Program-made: the position numbers and the translations under genes
Notes under the pieces: model-generated
The model's input: the letters and a program-made list of their open reading frames with translations, nothing else
The model's database searches: none
What the model was told of the DNA's origin: nothing
Assembly: GCF_003265705.1 (NCBI RefSeq)
Contig: NW_020313157.1
Span: 3,059,549 to 3,123,548, forward strand
Source of the DNA: Callorhinus ursinus
Taxonomy: Eukaryota > Chordata > Mammalia > Carnivora > Otariidae
Direction: 5' to 3'
Length of the DNA: 64,000 nt
Shown here: one piece after another, positions 46,671-57,119 of the stretch
Numbering within the stretch: position 1 is the first letter of the stretch
Layout of the letters: each line of letters opens with the position of its first letter

Positions 46671-49250
46671 AACCAAACAATCTTTTTCTAGTGTATCTGG
46701 AGGCAGATCAGTTGTCTCAGGACACCTCACCATGGGGGCATCTCAGGGCTGGTGAGACTTTTCCTCTGGTGAGTCAGGTATCACAGATCTGTTCACACTG
46801 TGACAATGCTGACCTAGATGAGACCTTTAGGAGGAAGGAGAACCTTGGAAATGCGTATCCTGCCAGTCAGCTGTTATTGTTTCTGAAATTCTGGGGGCAG
46901 GTCCGATGAATGTATGGGGGGGTCAGAGCCTCTTAGCGGCAGAACTTTGAAGTACTTTAACAGATTGTCCTTTGTTGCCCCTAAATCCCATCAAAACATT
47001 TCTCTATGCCTTTTTCCAGAACTGTGGAGAATAAAACCTTTCTCGCCTTGAGGCCTCACTTTGCTGGAATAAGGGAGTTGGCTTAGCCCTGCAGGACTCT
47101 TGAGAATTAGATGGAATTGTATACTCCCAAGTACACACTGCCTTTGCCTAGGTCTCTTTTTTTAAAATGTATTTTCAGCTTTCAACTTTCATTTTGATCG
47201 TGATATTTGTCTTCTATAGACCGCAGCGTTTTAGAAATACACCTGAAATACACCCAGAGCAGTGTTTAGACCCCCTATTCCCAACCCCTTGGATTTGTAT
47301 CTTGTCTCTTATCTTGGTCTTAAGCTCTTACTGCTGTTCTTGATATTTTCACTGGGCTTCTTTGGTTTTTCTTATTTTCACGTAGGACAAAAATTTTTGA
47401 GGCCTGGAAAGTGATGTATAAGCAAGTGGGACCCAAAGTAAGGATTCTAAATACCTAACACCCATCCTCCCCCCTTTTTAAAAACAGTCCTTATGTTTTA
47501 CTAAAATCTTCTGGGTTGGAGGGGGGACATCTATTTTGGAAGTATGTAGAGAAAATAATATTGATTCTTAAAACCAAATTTGTAAAGCTTATTGTGTTTT
47601 GTGGTGCCCACGCGTTGCATGATTACACAGTAAAAAGCTCCAGGAAAAAGAGTTTGTCGGGGGAAGGAACAGCTTAAGTCAGAGATGAGAGAAGTAATAC
47701 TGTAAATCAGAGACAGTGAGTGGTTGAGTGTGGGGGCCTGAATAGGTTGTCAGGCTTGACGTCATCCTGTATGCTCAGCTGATACTTCATTTCTCTCCTT
47801 GTGATTGGAGTTCCCCATGTCATTTGCTTGTTATTCGGTGAGAGCACTTTATCCTTCTCCTGACTTTTCTTTATTAATTTTGCTAGGAGTTGAAGAATTT
47901 ATAGGTGTAGTAGAAAACTATTTTCACCTGATACTTCCCTCTGTCTAGAGAGCTGTAAATGTTACATTGAGGAGGTCAGAAACTACACTTTGCAGTTCAC
48001 TTGAGAGATTCTGCCGTGGCGATTGTCTTTCCCTTTAGGAGGGTGACTCTTGCTCTCAGAGTCCTCAGAGTCTAAAGATGCCGGTGGAGTGTGGGGTGGA
48101 TGTAATCCCTGCTTGACACTTTGGCATCTTTAAGATCTGAGTGTTGTAGGCTCTGTCCTCAGGGGTTGTGGGACAGATTCCAGAGAATGGAGCTGTGCTG
48201 TATGACATTATGACAAGAATAGCAGTTTTGTAAGTGGTAGTTTGAACAGTATATTTCTTGAATATCAAAAATAAAAACAGATGTAATCATAAAGTAGGTC
48301 TGGAAGTCACCAAGTCTTTGACTCTTTGGCAATACCCATTTTTTTAAATTTATGCGTATTTTATTTTCAATTTCAGTTCAAGCCAAGGGTCTCAGAGACA
48401 CTGACAAAGTATGCTAGAATGGGTTTATTGAGTTTTTAAACTTCAAGTAGTGTAAATTTGGTAAGTTAGCTTTTTCTTTAAATTGGTGTAGTTGTATATT
48501 TAAGGGAAAAGTTTTATTACTGGATGGGAGGTAGAGAAAGATGGAAGGGTTAGCTAAAACGGTTATATTTTTATATGGTATTCCCTCATTTAACTGTTTC
48601 CCTGAGACCATGATTTTTGCTTTATTCAGCTGATTTTGAAAACCTTTGTGGACAGGACTCCAGTAATATAGGATGTCTGCACAACTTCCTGCCTCTTTTT
48701 GAAGCTGCCCAGTTCTGTTCTCCTGTCATTGTACAAATCTGCTAAATTGGGAAGGTAGCACAGTTTGTAGAAAACCCTTTTTATACATGAGGTTAAGGTT
48801 ATATATTTAAAATTTCCATACTTATCTGGCACTGGGGATACCATGATCATGAAGGCGGTTTTCCCAGGGTGATGCTTATCCATTGCACCCCAGGTGTGCT
48901 GACCCCTGTGATTTCCCCAAATGTGGGAAACTCAACTGCATAATTTGTGGTAGTGGGGGACTGCGTTTGTGCTCTCTCCTTTTTTAAAAAGATAAGTAAA
49001 TAAAAAATAAATTTCTTTTAGCCTGTCTTAGGGTTTGTGGAGATATTTTCTCTCTACAATGTTGGGCATTAGCCTTTACCTTTCATCCCCTTTTCTGACA
49101 ACGGGGTTAAAAATACCCAGTAGAGGACTCTGTAGAAATGAGTATCAGTAGACTGGTCACTCCAGAACTAGCCTGGCAGTGTGAAAAGTAGCTACTGCTC
49201 TGTAATTTATCAGAAAAGGTTTGTGGAAGGGTGGACTTTCATTATTTCTG
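46671..49250 (+). other. ADCY9 intron, repeat-poor stretch
   Basis: About 2.6 kb of intron in which I recognise no SINE, L1 or LTR, unusual for this window. Moderately AT-rich, no open frame of note. Proximity to the promoter makes regulatory elements plausible, but I can name none. Confidence 0.5.
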
Positions 49251-49254
49251 CACA

Positions 49255-49990
49255 TTCACTCACTCTTCAAAAATCATCGTGCTCCTATGATGCGCCCCAT
49301 GCTGTGGATGAGCAGATGGAGTCCCGACAGTTCCTGACGTCAGTGAGCTTACAGTTCTCAAGGTGATAGCGTGTGCAGAGAGTCAGGAACGCTGTTTGGA
49401 GGTGCACATACTGAGGTGGATCTTGAGACCGGGCGGTGGCTCTCCAGGTAGATAAAAGAACATTCAGTGCAGTGGGAGGAACACGAGCAAAGGCTTGGGG
49501 TTGTTTTTCTTGGTGGGCCTTAAGTACAGTAATTCATGAGGACAAGGAAGGCTGTGGGTCACACGGGAAGGAGTTTGTATTCGATCCTGTAGTAATGGGG
49601 AGCCACTGGTAGGCTTTAGGCACGAGGCTTAGGTGATCTAATTTGCAAGTTTAGAGGGCTTACTTTTTCAATTCTAGGGAGTGTCGGTTGGAAGGGTATG
49701 AGATGGGAGATTAGGCAGGGTAAATGGCCGGACTTAACCAGGGTGACGACATGGCAATGGAGGTGGTGGGACAGATATGAGCCGTAGCAGGACAGACTTG
49801 ATAAGTAGAGCCAGATTTAAAAAGACAACTTGGGGGTGAGAGGATAGATTGTCTGAATGGGAGATGGCCTTTCAAGGTTTCTGGAGTTGACCTTGGGGAC
49901 AGTTTGCTGTCAGGAACGAGTGAGACCTTTGAAGTTTCTGTGGTATGAATAGAGAATGCAGGATTGAGTTGCAGAATATGAAACAGTCCA
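49255..49990 (-). mobile_element. L2 LINE fossil (antisense)
   Basis: 'ggagtttgtattcgatcctg', 'aatggggagccactggtagg' and 'taggtgatctaatttgcaag' follow the reverse L2 3' half. Diverged. Confidence 0.6.
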
Positions 49991-50004
49991 GGAACCCCTG
50001 GCTT

Positions 50005-50270
50005 GTTCATTCATTCATTCATTCATTCATTCAACAAGTAATTTATTTTGTGCTGGGCACAGTTCTAGGTGCTGAGGATATAGCAGTGAACAAACGAGAC
50101 AAAAATTCCTGCCCTCATGGTATGTCGTCGTGCACTGAAAGTTCTCAGACACCAGTCTGAGCAGCCATGCAGGGCTGCCTCTGCAAGGGAGAGCAGCAGT
50201 GGTATTCTGTTCTAATAGGGCAGTCAGACAGTAGACAAATAAATATAAAATTTATTTTGCATTAAGCTTT
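50005..50270 (-). mobile_element. L2 3' end fossil (antisense) with (ATTC)n
   Basis: Begins with an (ATTC)n run (about 50008-50032), then 'tgggcacagttctaggtgct', 'gatatagcagtgaacaaacg' and 'agacagtagacaaataaata', the reverse L2 terminus. Confidence 0.7.
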
Positions 50271-52460
50271 AAGGAGAAAACATAAAGCAAAAAGGAGGAT
50301 TTGGAGTCTGTGTGTATGTGTGTAAAATTTTAGATAGGGTGGCCAGTCACTGAGAGAGAAGGTTGAAGGAATTTTCAGCACAGGACTAGGATTTTGGAAA
50401 TGATCAAAAAAGTAAGAGGCAATTATTATTAAAAATAGGGAGAAATAGTGTGATATGAGTTGATGGGAAGAAGCATCCTTTCACACCATTTGGGACAAAC
50501 CACTGGGCCCAAAAGAGTACTGGCTATTCTCTTCTGCCTTGGGCCACAAGCCAAAAAGGTGAGGAGGATTGTCTGGAACTGTTGTTTTTTTTCCTGTAGT
50601 AGGTAGAGTTACAAAGACAGAAGGTTAAACTGTCAGAAGATATCTATAAGTGTCTTATATTCCCCTCTGAAACATTAGGAAGCTGAAACAGGGTGCACAG
50701 TCACTCCAAACTGACCGCAACAACCATGTCTTTACAAAGGGAATATCTGGTAGCTATTGCCAACCTTTTAGGCTCATGAGCAACTGGGGGAAAGATCTGC
50801 TGATGTGCATTGGAGCAGATCATCACCTGCTGGCCACAGCGACCAAGACCTTCCCCAAGTGCTAATAGGTGGTACTTAGAAGAGTTCCTATCTAGCCCCC
50901 TGCTGGGGCCATTCCTCAAATTGACAGTGGCCCGAGGCACTCTGAACTTTCGCCTTTACTAACGGCTGTCCCAAACTGGCAGTCTGGGCCCCCTAGTTCC
51001 CTGCCAGCTGGCAGCTAACAGCCCTACCTAAGCATGTACCCTTGCCACCCACTGGAGTGCTAGCCTACAGCTGACAGCTCAGTGCTTCCTCTAAAGTCCA
51101 GTCAAGAAATTCTGTGCTCACCTGCACCCTAGAACGGGCTGTCTCATGCACTTTGAAACATAGCCTCTTGGATGGCAAGTGGCAGAGACAAGATGAAGCA
51201 GAATTTAGCTTGACAATCAAGATTGGAGACAACAAACAGCTGTGAAGTTGATGCTCAGGCAGCCCTTGGTGACAATGTATTCAGGCTTCTTCAGGCCAAA
51301 TTACATGCCTTCCAGCAAGAAGCACACAGGTGTTAATTCTGAGGACCAGCTTTTGAGCAGAATTAGCCTTTGGCAAAGAATCAAGGATATAGTTTGCAGA
51401 ATGGCAGGTGGAATAAAGAAGGAAGGAAGGTAATCTTCTAGATAGAATTAACTAAGAAAGGGAAAAATTAAAAAGAAGTAAATAGCATAAGTAACGAAAT
51501 TTCAGGGACTAGCCAGCCTGGTTCAAATAATGATTGTGTTTCTGCCTCCTGGTCAATGTCACCTGTGGACTTTGCTGTGGAGTAATAATCTTGAAAGAAA
51601 ACATTGAATTTTCTCTCGTGTGTACATGTGCCTAAATTTTCCTCTTTTTGGTTGGTGATTTCAGTATTGGTATTTCTGTTAGGATTCTTATAAGACAGTG
51701 ATCATTAATCATTAGAATGCATGTCCCCTCTCCTGGTGGTGATAGGAGGCTGCTGACCACCAGAGGAGTGGCTGAGTGGCTCCTCATTCATTTGACTCTT
51801 GGCATCATTTGTACTTTGCACATGAGACACCTGAAGACCTTTTTCCCAGAAGGAACTAGCATCCTTGGAGGGAATTTTATAAGGAGATGAGGGTTTTTGA
51901 AACAGGAAGGGCACTGCCATGTGAGGTCTAGACCGTCCACGCTAAGACGTTAATGCAGGATCGCAGTGAGGGAACTGAGTGCCTCACAGGCTGACCGGGG
52001 CTACCAGGCACGAGCAGTGGGCAAAGGGCTGGGGTAGTCTTCCTCTAGAAAGGCTGGATAAGGCCGTGACATTCATCGGTCTTGCTCATGCCCTGGTAGA
52101 CTGTATTGGCCAAGCCACCCCGTTGCCAACCTTGGGTCAGGTTTGGTGAAACTGTACTTTGTAAAACTTGCTTGCTCTTGTAAATCAGGTTTTTGTTGTT
52201 TTCCCCCAGCATTTGCTGCATTGCACTTGTAGGAAAATGCCTGGCATGCGGCATGAATGCTCTGCTGAGGTTAGGAGAGAGGCTCATTTCCTTAGAATAG
52301 GCTGGAAGGTCAAGCCCCCCCAGAGACTGGTGGAGGGAGTGGCAGGTGGCAGAACCAGAACGGGAGTGAGGGACCGGAACAGCTTTGGGACGGGGTGGGA
52401 CTCTGGGACTGAGATGATCAAGAACAGCTGTGACCAACCAAGAGGCTTTCCATCAGCCCG
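50271..52460 (+). other. ADCY9 intron, mostly unique
   Basis: No gene or clear repeat recognised. 50500-51300 is somewhat richer in GC and may be a very old element, but I cannot assign it. Confidence 0.35.
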
Positions 52461-52707
52461 TGGTTCCGTTCTTTTAAACTTTTTGGTTTCAGGACTCCTC
52501 TACAGCCCTAAAAATTATTGGAGAAACTAAAGAGCTCTTGATTAGGTGCCTTACCTATTGATATTTATCATATTAGAAATTGAAACAAACTGAGATGTTT
52601 AAGAGAATGTTTCCTTATAATTTATTTCAAAATAATAATAAATCCATTGTACCCACTGCATGTTAATAATATAAAGAACATTTTTATAAAGATAATTATA
52701 TGTTAAA

Positions 52708-52802
52708 AATGTAACTAATTTTTAATTATTTTAAATTTCAGTATAGTTAACCTACCGTGTTATAATACTTTCAGGTGTATAGTATAGCAAGTCAACAATT
52801 TG
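52708..52802 (-). mobile_element. Short L1 3' end (antisense) nested in the hAT element
   Basis: 'atttcagtatagttaaccta' and 'ttcaggtgtatagtatagca' match the 3' terminus of the carnivore L1 in reverse. hAT-like sequence resumes afterwards. Confidence 0.65.
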
Positions 52803-53206
52803 TATTTTCAAAGTCAAAGAAATTTGGTGAGAAGAGTGGTACCATTTTACATTTTTGCCTTTACATTTTCTCCTTCATGTCCAGATAAATAAAAACTGCT
52901 GGATTTTTAAAAAAAAATTTTAAATACACATTGACAATTTATTAATTTAACCATTTTTAAGTGTGTTAGCTGGATTTTCTTAACTGCTTTAGCATTCAGT
53001 CTGTTGCAGTATGTTGAAGAATGTGTAGAAAGTCTGGCTTTACAGAGTTACCTAGTTCGGTAATGGAGGAACATTTTAATAGCTTTTTTTAGGTAATGGT
53101 GGATATTTTTCTTTGATGCTCTATCAATACCCAGTAGTTTCTTAAGATTAGTTAAATGGAATCTGAAATCCTATTAGTCAATTTTTTGGTATGCTATTAA
53201 GATCAC

Positions 53207-53308
53207 ACCCCCTTTTTTAAGTAGGCTCCACACCCAATGTGGGGTTTGAACTCACGACTCTGAGACGGAGAGTTGCATGCTCTATTGACTGAGCCAGCCA
53301 GGTACCCC
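53207..53308 (-). mobile_element. Short-form CAN-SINE (antisense), nested in the hAT element
   Basis: 'taggctccacacccaatgtg' with the reverse head ending 'gccagccaggtacccc'. Confidence 0.85.
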
Positions 53309-53325
53309 AAAACCCCATTTATTTT

Positions 53326-53491
53326 ATTATTTTTTTAAAAGATTTTATTTATTTATTTGGCAGAGAGAGAGAGAGAGAGCACAAGCAGACAGAGCAGCAG
53401 GCAGAGGGAGAGGGAGCCTGAGCAGGGAGCCCTGGGATCATGACCCGAGCTGAAGGCAGCCACTTAACCCACTGAGCCACCCAGGCACCCC
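53326..53491 (-). mobile_element. CAN-SINE with 16-bp TSD, nested in the hAT element
   Basis: Antisense SINE with a shortened middle. TSD aaaccccatttatttt at 53310-53325 and 53492-53507. Confidence 0.92.
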
Positions 53492-54270
53492 AAACCCCAT
53501 TTATTTTTGAATGAATCTTTACCGAGGCATGCTTTTGTAACGTAATGCATTGGTCATTTGGAAAATATTGGCTTCTTGAGTTAATGTAGATCTTCCAAAT
53601 GTTGACATAGCCGTCCTTAAATACCGGGAAGATGCCGACTTCACAGGGGCAGAAGTTTTCTCATTCTCGTTTTCACTTGAAAGTTTGAATTTTATCACTG
53701 GCGACAAATACTGTCCATTGTTTCCCTTTAAGTGATAGACTCATTTTGTTCATATTTCAGGAACAGTCTGCCAAATACGCTAGTCTGAGTGACCACAGTT
53801 TGTAGGTCGAGCATAAATGATGTTCCATCCGAAAAGCAGCTAGTTCAGCCTGCGACCCAGACAACTGTGAGGGTGCTTTTCTCAGCACCCTTGTCCTTGT
53901 GTGTGTGGTGGCCATGCTGTGGCCACGCTTCCTATTTTAACACAGTCACTCAGGGTTTGATTTAACACAATTATTCATTTTTACTGCATCATCAAAGGAT
54001 CTCCTTAGGTGAAACTATTTTTTTTTCCTTCTGCAAGTGTGTGGTAGTCAAGAACACACTGACAATTAGAATGGTGCCACCACCTTGATTACTAGTGGTT
54101 TTACCCATGATTACTTTTGCACCATCAGTTCTGATGCTGACACCGAAAAAGGCAAATAATCTCCTAGTGTTATGATGAGAATAGTTTTGACCCCACAGAT
54201 GGATGTTCTGCAGAGGTCTCAGGGATCCCTGAGGGTCTGCGGTAATATGTGGGGAACTGCTTCCCTAAGC

Positions 54271-55199
54271 TGTAAGATAGGAAGCCTGAGGGTTTTGTAC
54301 ATACTACCCAAACACACATTCTCATGTATCTGAAACTGTTCAGTCTGGAAGTGCGATGGACGTGGCGCATTTATTGTGGAAGCACCGAGTGACTTTAGTT
54401 CATACCTTCTTTTTTTTTTTTAAATCAAAGAAATCCTTTGTGCCTCTGCCAAATTTTTGTTGGTGGTGTTTAGGGTTCACAGTGAAGACTATCAACTTTG
54501 TTTTTTTAACTTTTTTTGCAGGGCTTACTTACCCTTTGTCAGTATAGTTTAGTGGATGATGGCATGGATTTTGGTTTCTGATACATTTGCATTCAGTTCT
54601 CAGTTGTGCAATTTCTGAACTGGGGAGCCTTGGGCAAGTATGTAGGGACTCTCCAATTTACAGGAGTGACAGTAGCTCTGTCAGAGGGTTATTGGGAGAA
54701 TTGAGTGAGAGGATTGAAGGAAAGCACTTGTTAGCGTAGTGACTCTCCCATGATCAATTTATTTGCTTGCTAACAACCAACTCTTCTGCCTGGGTGAGTC
54801 ACAGTTTGTCCTGTACTCAAGGGTGTTTCTTTTTCCCTACACTCTGTTTGGCGCAGTCGTGTATAATTTGGTACTGAAACCCAAAACACACCAGGGACTG
54901 TGATTGTGTCAGTTTCTCCAATTAAAAAGGGCAAGTGTCCAAAATACAAAAGACTGATAGCTCACCCTGGTTAAACTGTAGCTGCCAAGTTTGGCAACTT
55001 CTTAACTGAAAACCCCCGGGAGTTCAGGCAGTATTGTTCTTGGGCTGCGTCTAGTCCCTGGAGCTTAGGGGTACTTAAGATGATGTGGCCCTTGATAATT
55101 GAGGAATTATGGGGAAATCTTCAGCTTCGTGACTCTGGAGATCCTGGCTGAAGATTGAACTAGAACAGTTATTCAGCTTTACCGCTTTCTACGATAAAC
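54271..55199 (+). other. ADCY9 intron with one MIR remnant
   Basis: A diverged sense MIR is visible at about 54560-54740 ('gagccttgggcaagtatgta', 'gggttattgggagaattgag'). The rest is unique. Confidence 0.5.
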
Positions 55200-55365
55200 T
55201 CCTCTATTTACTCAATAAATATCAAATGATTTCCTGCTATTTGTGAGGCCGGGGCTAGGTTCTGGAGAGAGAGCCCTCTGCTCTCTTGGAGCATACAGCC
55301 TAGAAGGGGAAGTAGACATTAACCAAATTATCACCTGAACAAATACACACTAGACTTGCTTATCA
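55200..55365 (-). mobile_element. L2-like 3' fossil (antisense)
   Basis: 'ctcaataaatatcaaatgat' and 'ggctaggttctggagagaga' followed by 'cttggagcatacagcctaga' follow reverse L2 order. Confidence 0.55.
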
Positions 55366-55379
55366 TATTACAAATGGGG

Positions 55380-55515
55380 CTGGGAGGTAGGGACACTTAT
55401 CATTTCCATTTTATAGGTGAGGGTACTGAAGCACAGAGAGATTAAGTAACTCGGGGTGGCCACACAGCTAGAAAGAGCTGCTAAGTGGTAGAGCCAGTGT
55501 TTAGACCCAAAGGGG
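55380..55515 (-). mobile_element. MIR SINE fossil (antisense)
   Basis: 'tcatttccattttataggtg', 'cacagagagattaagtaact' and 'gtggccacacagctagaaag' are a clear reverse MIR core. Confidence 0.82.
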
Positions 55516-55529
55516 CTGTATTAGGAAAT

Positions 55530-55640
55530 ACTAGTGCCCACTTGGTAGAATTGCGGTGAGGATTAAAGGAGAAAATGATGTTAAGTACGTAGAAAAGTAC
55601 TTGGCACCCAGTGACACTCAACAGAGATTAGATGCATTAG
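55530..55640 (+). mobile_element. MIR-like fossil (sense)
   Basis: 'gcggtgaggattaaaggaga' and 'agtacttggcacccagtgac' resemble the 3' half of MIR. It lies next to the antisense MIR, giving an inverted pair. Confidence 0.6.
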
Positions 55641-55831
55641 CTAGTGAAAGTGGGGACAATTTTCTTAGCACCAACGGTAGGAAAACAACCATACCTTTGT
55701 GTGGCTCTTTCCAGTTCTCAGAGCGTTTGCATGCACATTGTTATCTCAACCATTGTGAAGTCTTAGGATCACGGGAACTGTGTATGTTTAGGAGTTTATG
55801 TTTTATTTGTTTGCTTATTTCCCATTATAGG

Positions 55832-55972
55832 ATTTTTTTGTTTTATTTAGTTTTTTGCTTTTTGGGGGGGCAGAAGGAGATGGGGAGATGCGGGGCTCGA
55901 TACTACATCCCTGAGATCATGGCCTCAAGAGTCAGATGCTTAACCGACTCAGCCACTCAGGTGCACCCCCAC
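55832..55972 (-). mobile_element. CAN-SINE, internally deleted, with 11-bp TSD
   Basis: T-rich tail, only a stub of the GA-rich middle, and the reverse head. TSD cccattatagg at 55821-55831 and 55973-55983. Confidence 0.88.
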
Positions 55973-56329
55973 CCCATTATAGGGTTTCCAGGCTGAGTTG
56001 GTTTCTTAACATCTTCCAAAGGTGACCAATGACTTTTTTTTTCAAGTATCTTTATAAAGTCTTAGATTTTAGCTTATTTGATGTATTTTACTCCATTACA
56101 GAGGTCACAATTTTTGATGCTCAAATTGTCCCATCTTGGGCCCATGGAAGCCCCCTCAGGTTGCCCCCAAGTCCTTTTCATACAATCCCGAAGTTTTTAA
56201 TAGCTTTCTTATGCATTTAGTAACATTTTTAAGGAGTAGAGAAATAATAGTTATTAAAATCTTGTTACTTCTTTTTGTCTCATAGGTTTATTCTGAGAGA
56301 CTGAGCTAAAGTTTTCCCTCTCCTTTTTT

Positions 56330-56527
56330 TTTTTTTTTAAAGATTTTATTATTTATTTGACAGAGAGAGACACAGCGAGAGAGTGAGAACACAAGCAGGG
56401 GGAGTGGGAGAGGGAGAAGCAGGCTTCCCGCGGAGCAGGGAGCCTGATGTGGGGCTTGATCCCAGGACCCTGGGATCATGACCTGAGCCGAAGACAGATG
56501 TTTAACGACTGAGCCACCAGGCGCCCC
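56330..56527 (-). mobile_element. CAN-SINE with 15-bp TSD
   Basis: Well-preserved antisense SINE with the 'acacaagcagggggagtggg' segment. TSD tccctctcctttttt at 56315-56329 and 56528-56542. The T-run followed by AG-containing sequence could in principle act as a cryptic acceptor on the ADCY9 strand. Confidence 0.93.
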
Positions 56528-56969
56528 TCCCTCTCCTTTTTTGAAAAGAAAATTAATAGTGTATCCCTGTTTATATGAAGAAACAGCGCTGCAGAAGAAA
56601 TGGTTCATGCTGCTTCAAGTTCTTTGGAAGCTTTAATTTGCGTTCTTAAAATTGAGAATTATAGAGCAATGCAGCATTTCTTTGAACTCTGTCTTCCCAC
56701 TAATGCCTGTCCAGGGACAGGTGCCTGTGAATGTAGATAAGTAGAGACAAAGAAATATAAAATGAAAGGAATCCTAAACCAAAATGTAGACTGTTTGAAA
56801 ATTGAAGAGTGCCCCCAGCCCAGCAAGCTCCATCCCCCAGCACAGCTGTGGAAGGCTCCAGAAGGCCCAACTCCAGGAATTCCCTTCATGGGAACTTTGT
56901 TCTGAATAGTGCTTCCTGGAATGACTGCCCTACCACTCCCCTTTCCATCTTGCATAACATGTATTTGAC

Positions 56970-57118
56970 TTACTTATTTTTGTTTATGATCTTTCTTCAT
57001 CCCAGTAGAATGTGTCTTGAGAGCAGGGATTTTCTGTATTCCTAGCGCTGGGAACATAGTCTGGCATATAGTAGATGCTCAATAATATTTGTCTTAGTGA
57101 ATGAATGAATGAATGAAT
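56970..57118 (+). mobile_element. L2 3' end (sense) with (GAAT)n tail
   Basis: 'cttgagagcagggattttct', 'catatagtagatgctcaata', then a (GAAT)4 run at 57101-57118. Typical L2 terminus. Confidence 0.75.
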
Positions 57119-57119
57119 A

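Larger units (their letters stand above)
52461..54270 (-). mobile_element. Decayed hAT-superfamily DNA transposon with transposase remnants
   Basis: The + strand begins 'cttttaaactttttggtttc' and ends near 'ggtctgcggtaatatgtggg' and 'gaactgctt', matching my recollection of a hAT element whose ends read roughly CAGTGGTTCTC...GAGAACTGCTG. Transposase reads on the minus strand. The complement of about 54092-54147 gives FGVSIRTDGAKVIMGKTT, which resembles the conserved TDGA(K/x)...GKT block of domesticated ZBED/SCAND3-like hAT proteins. The complement of 53519-53707 keeps a 62-codon open stretch. Many stops and frame breaks make it inactive. A short L1 end and two SINEs are nested inside. Confidence 0.6.
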
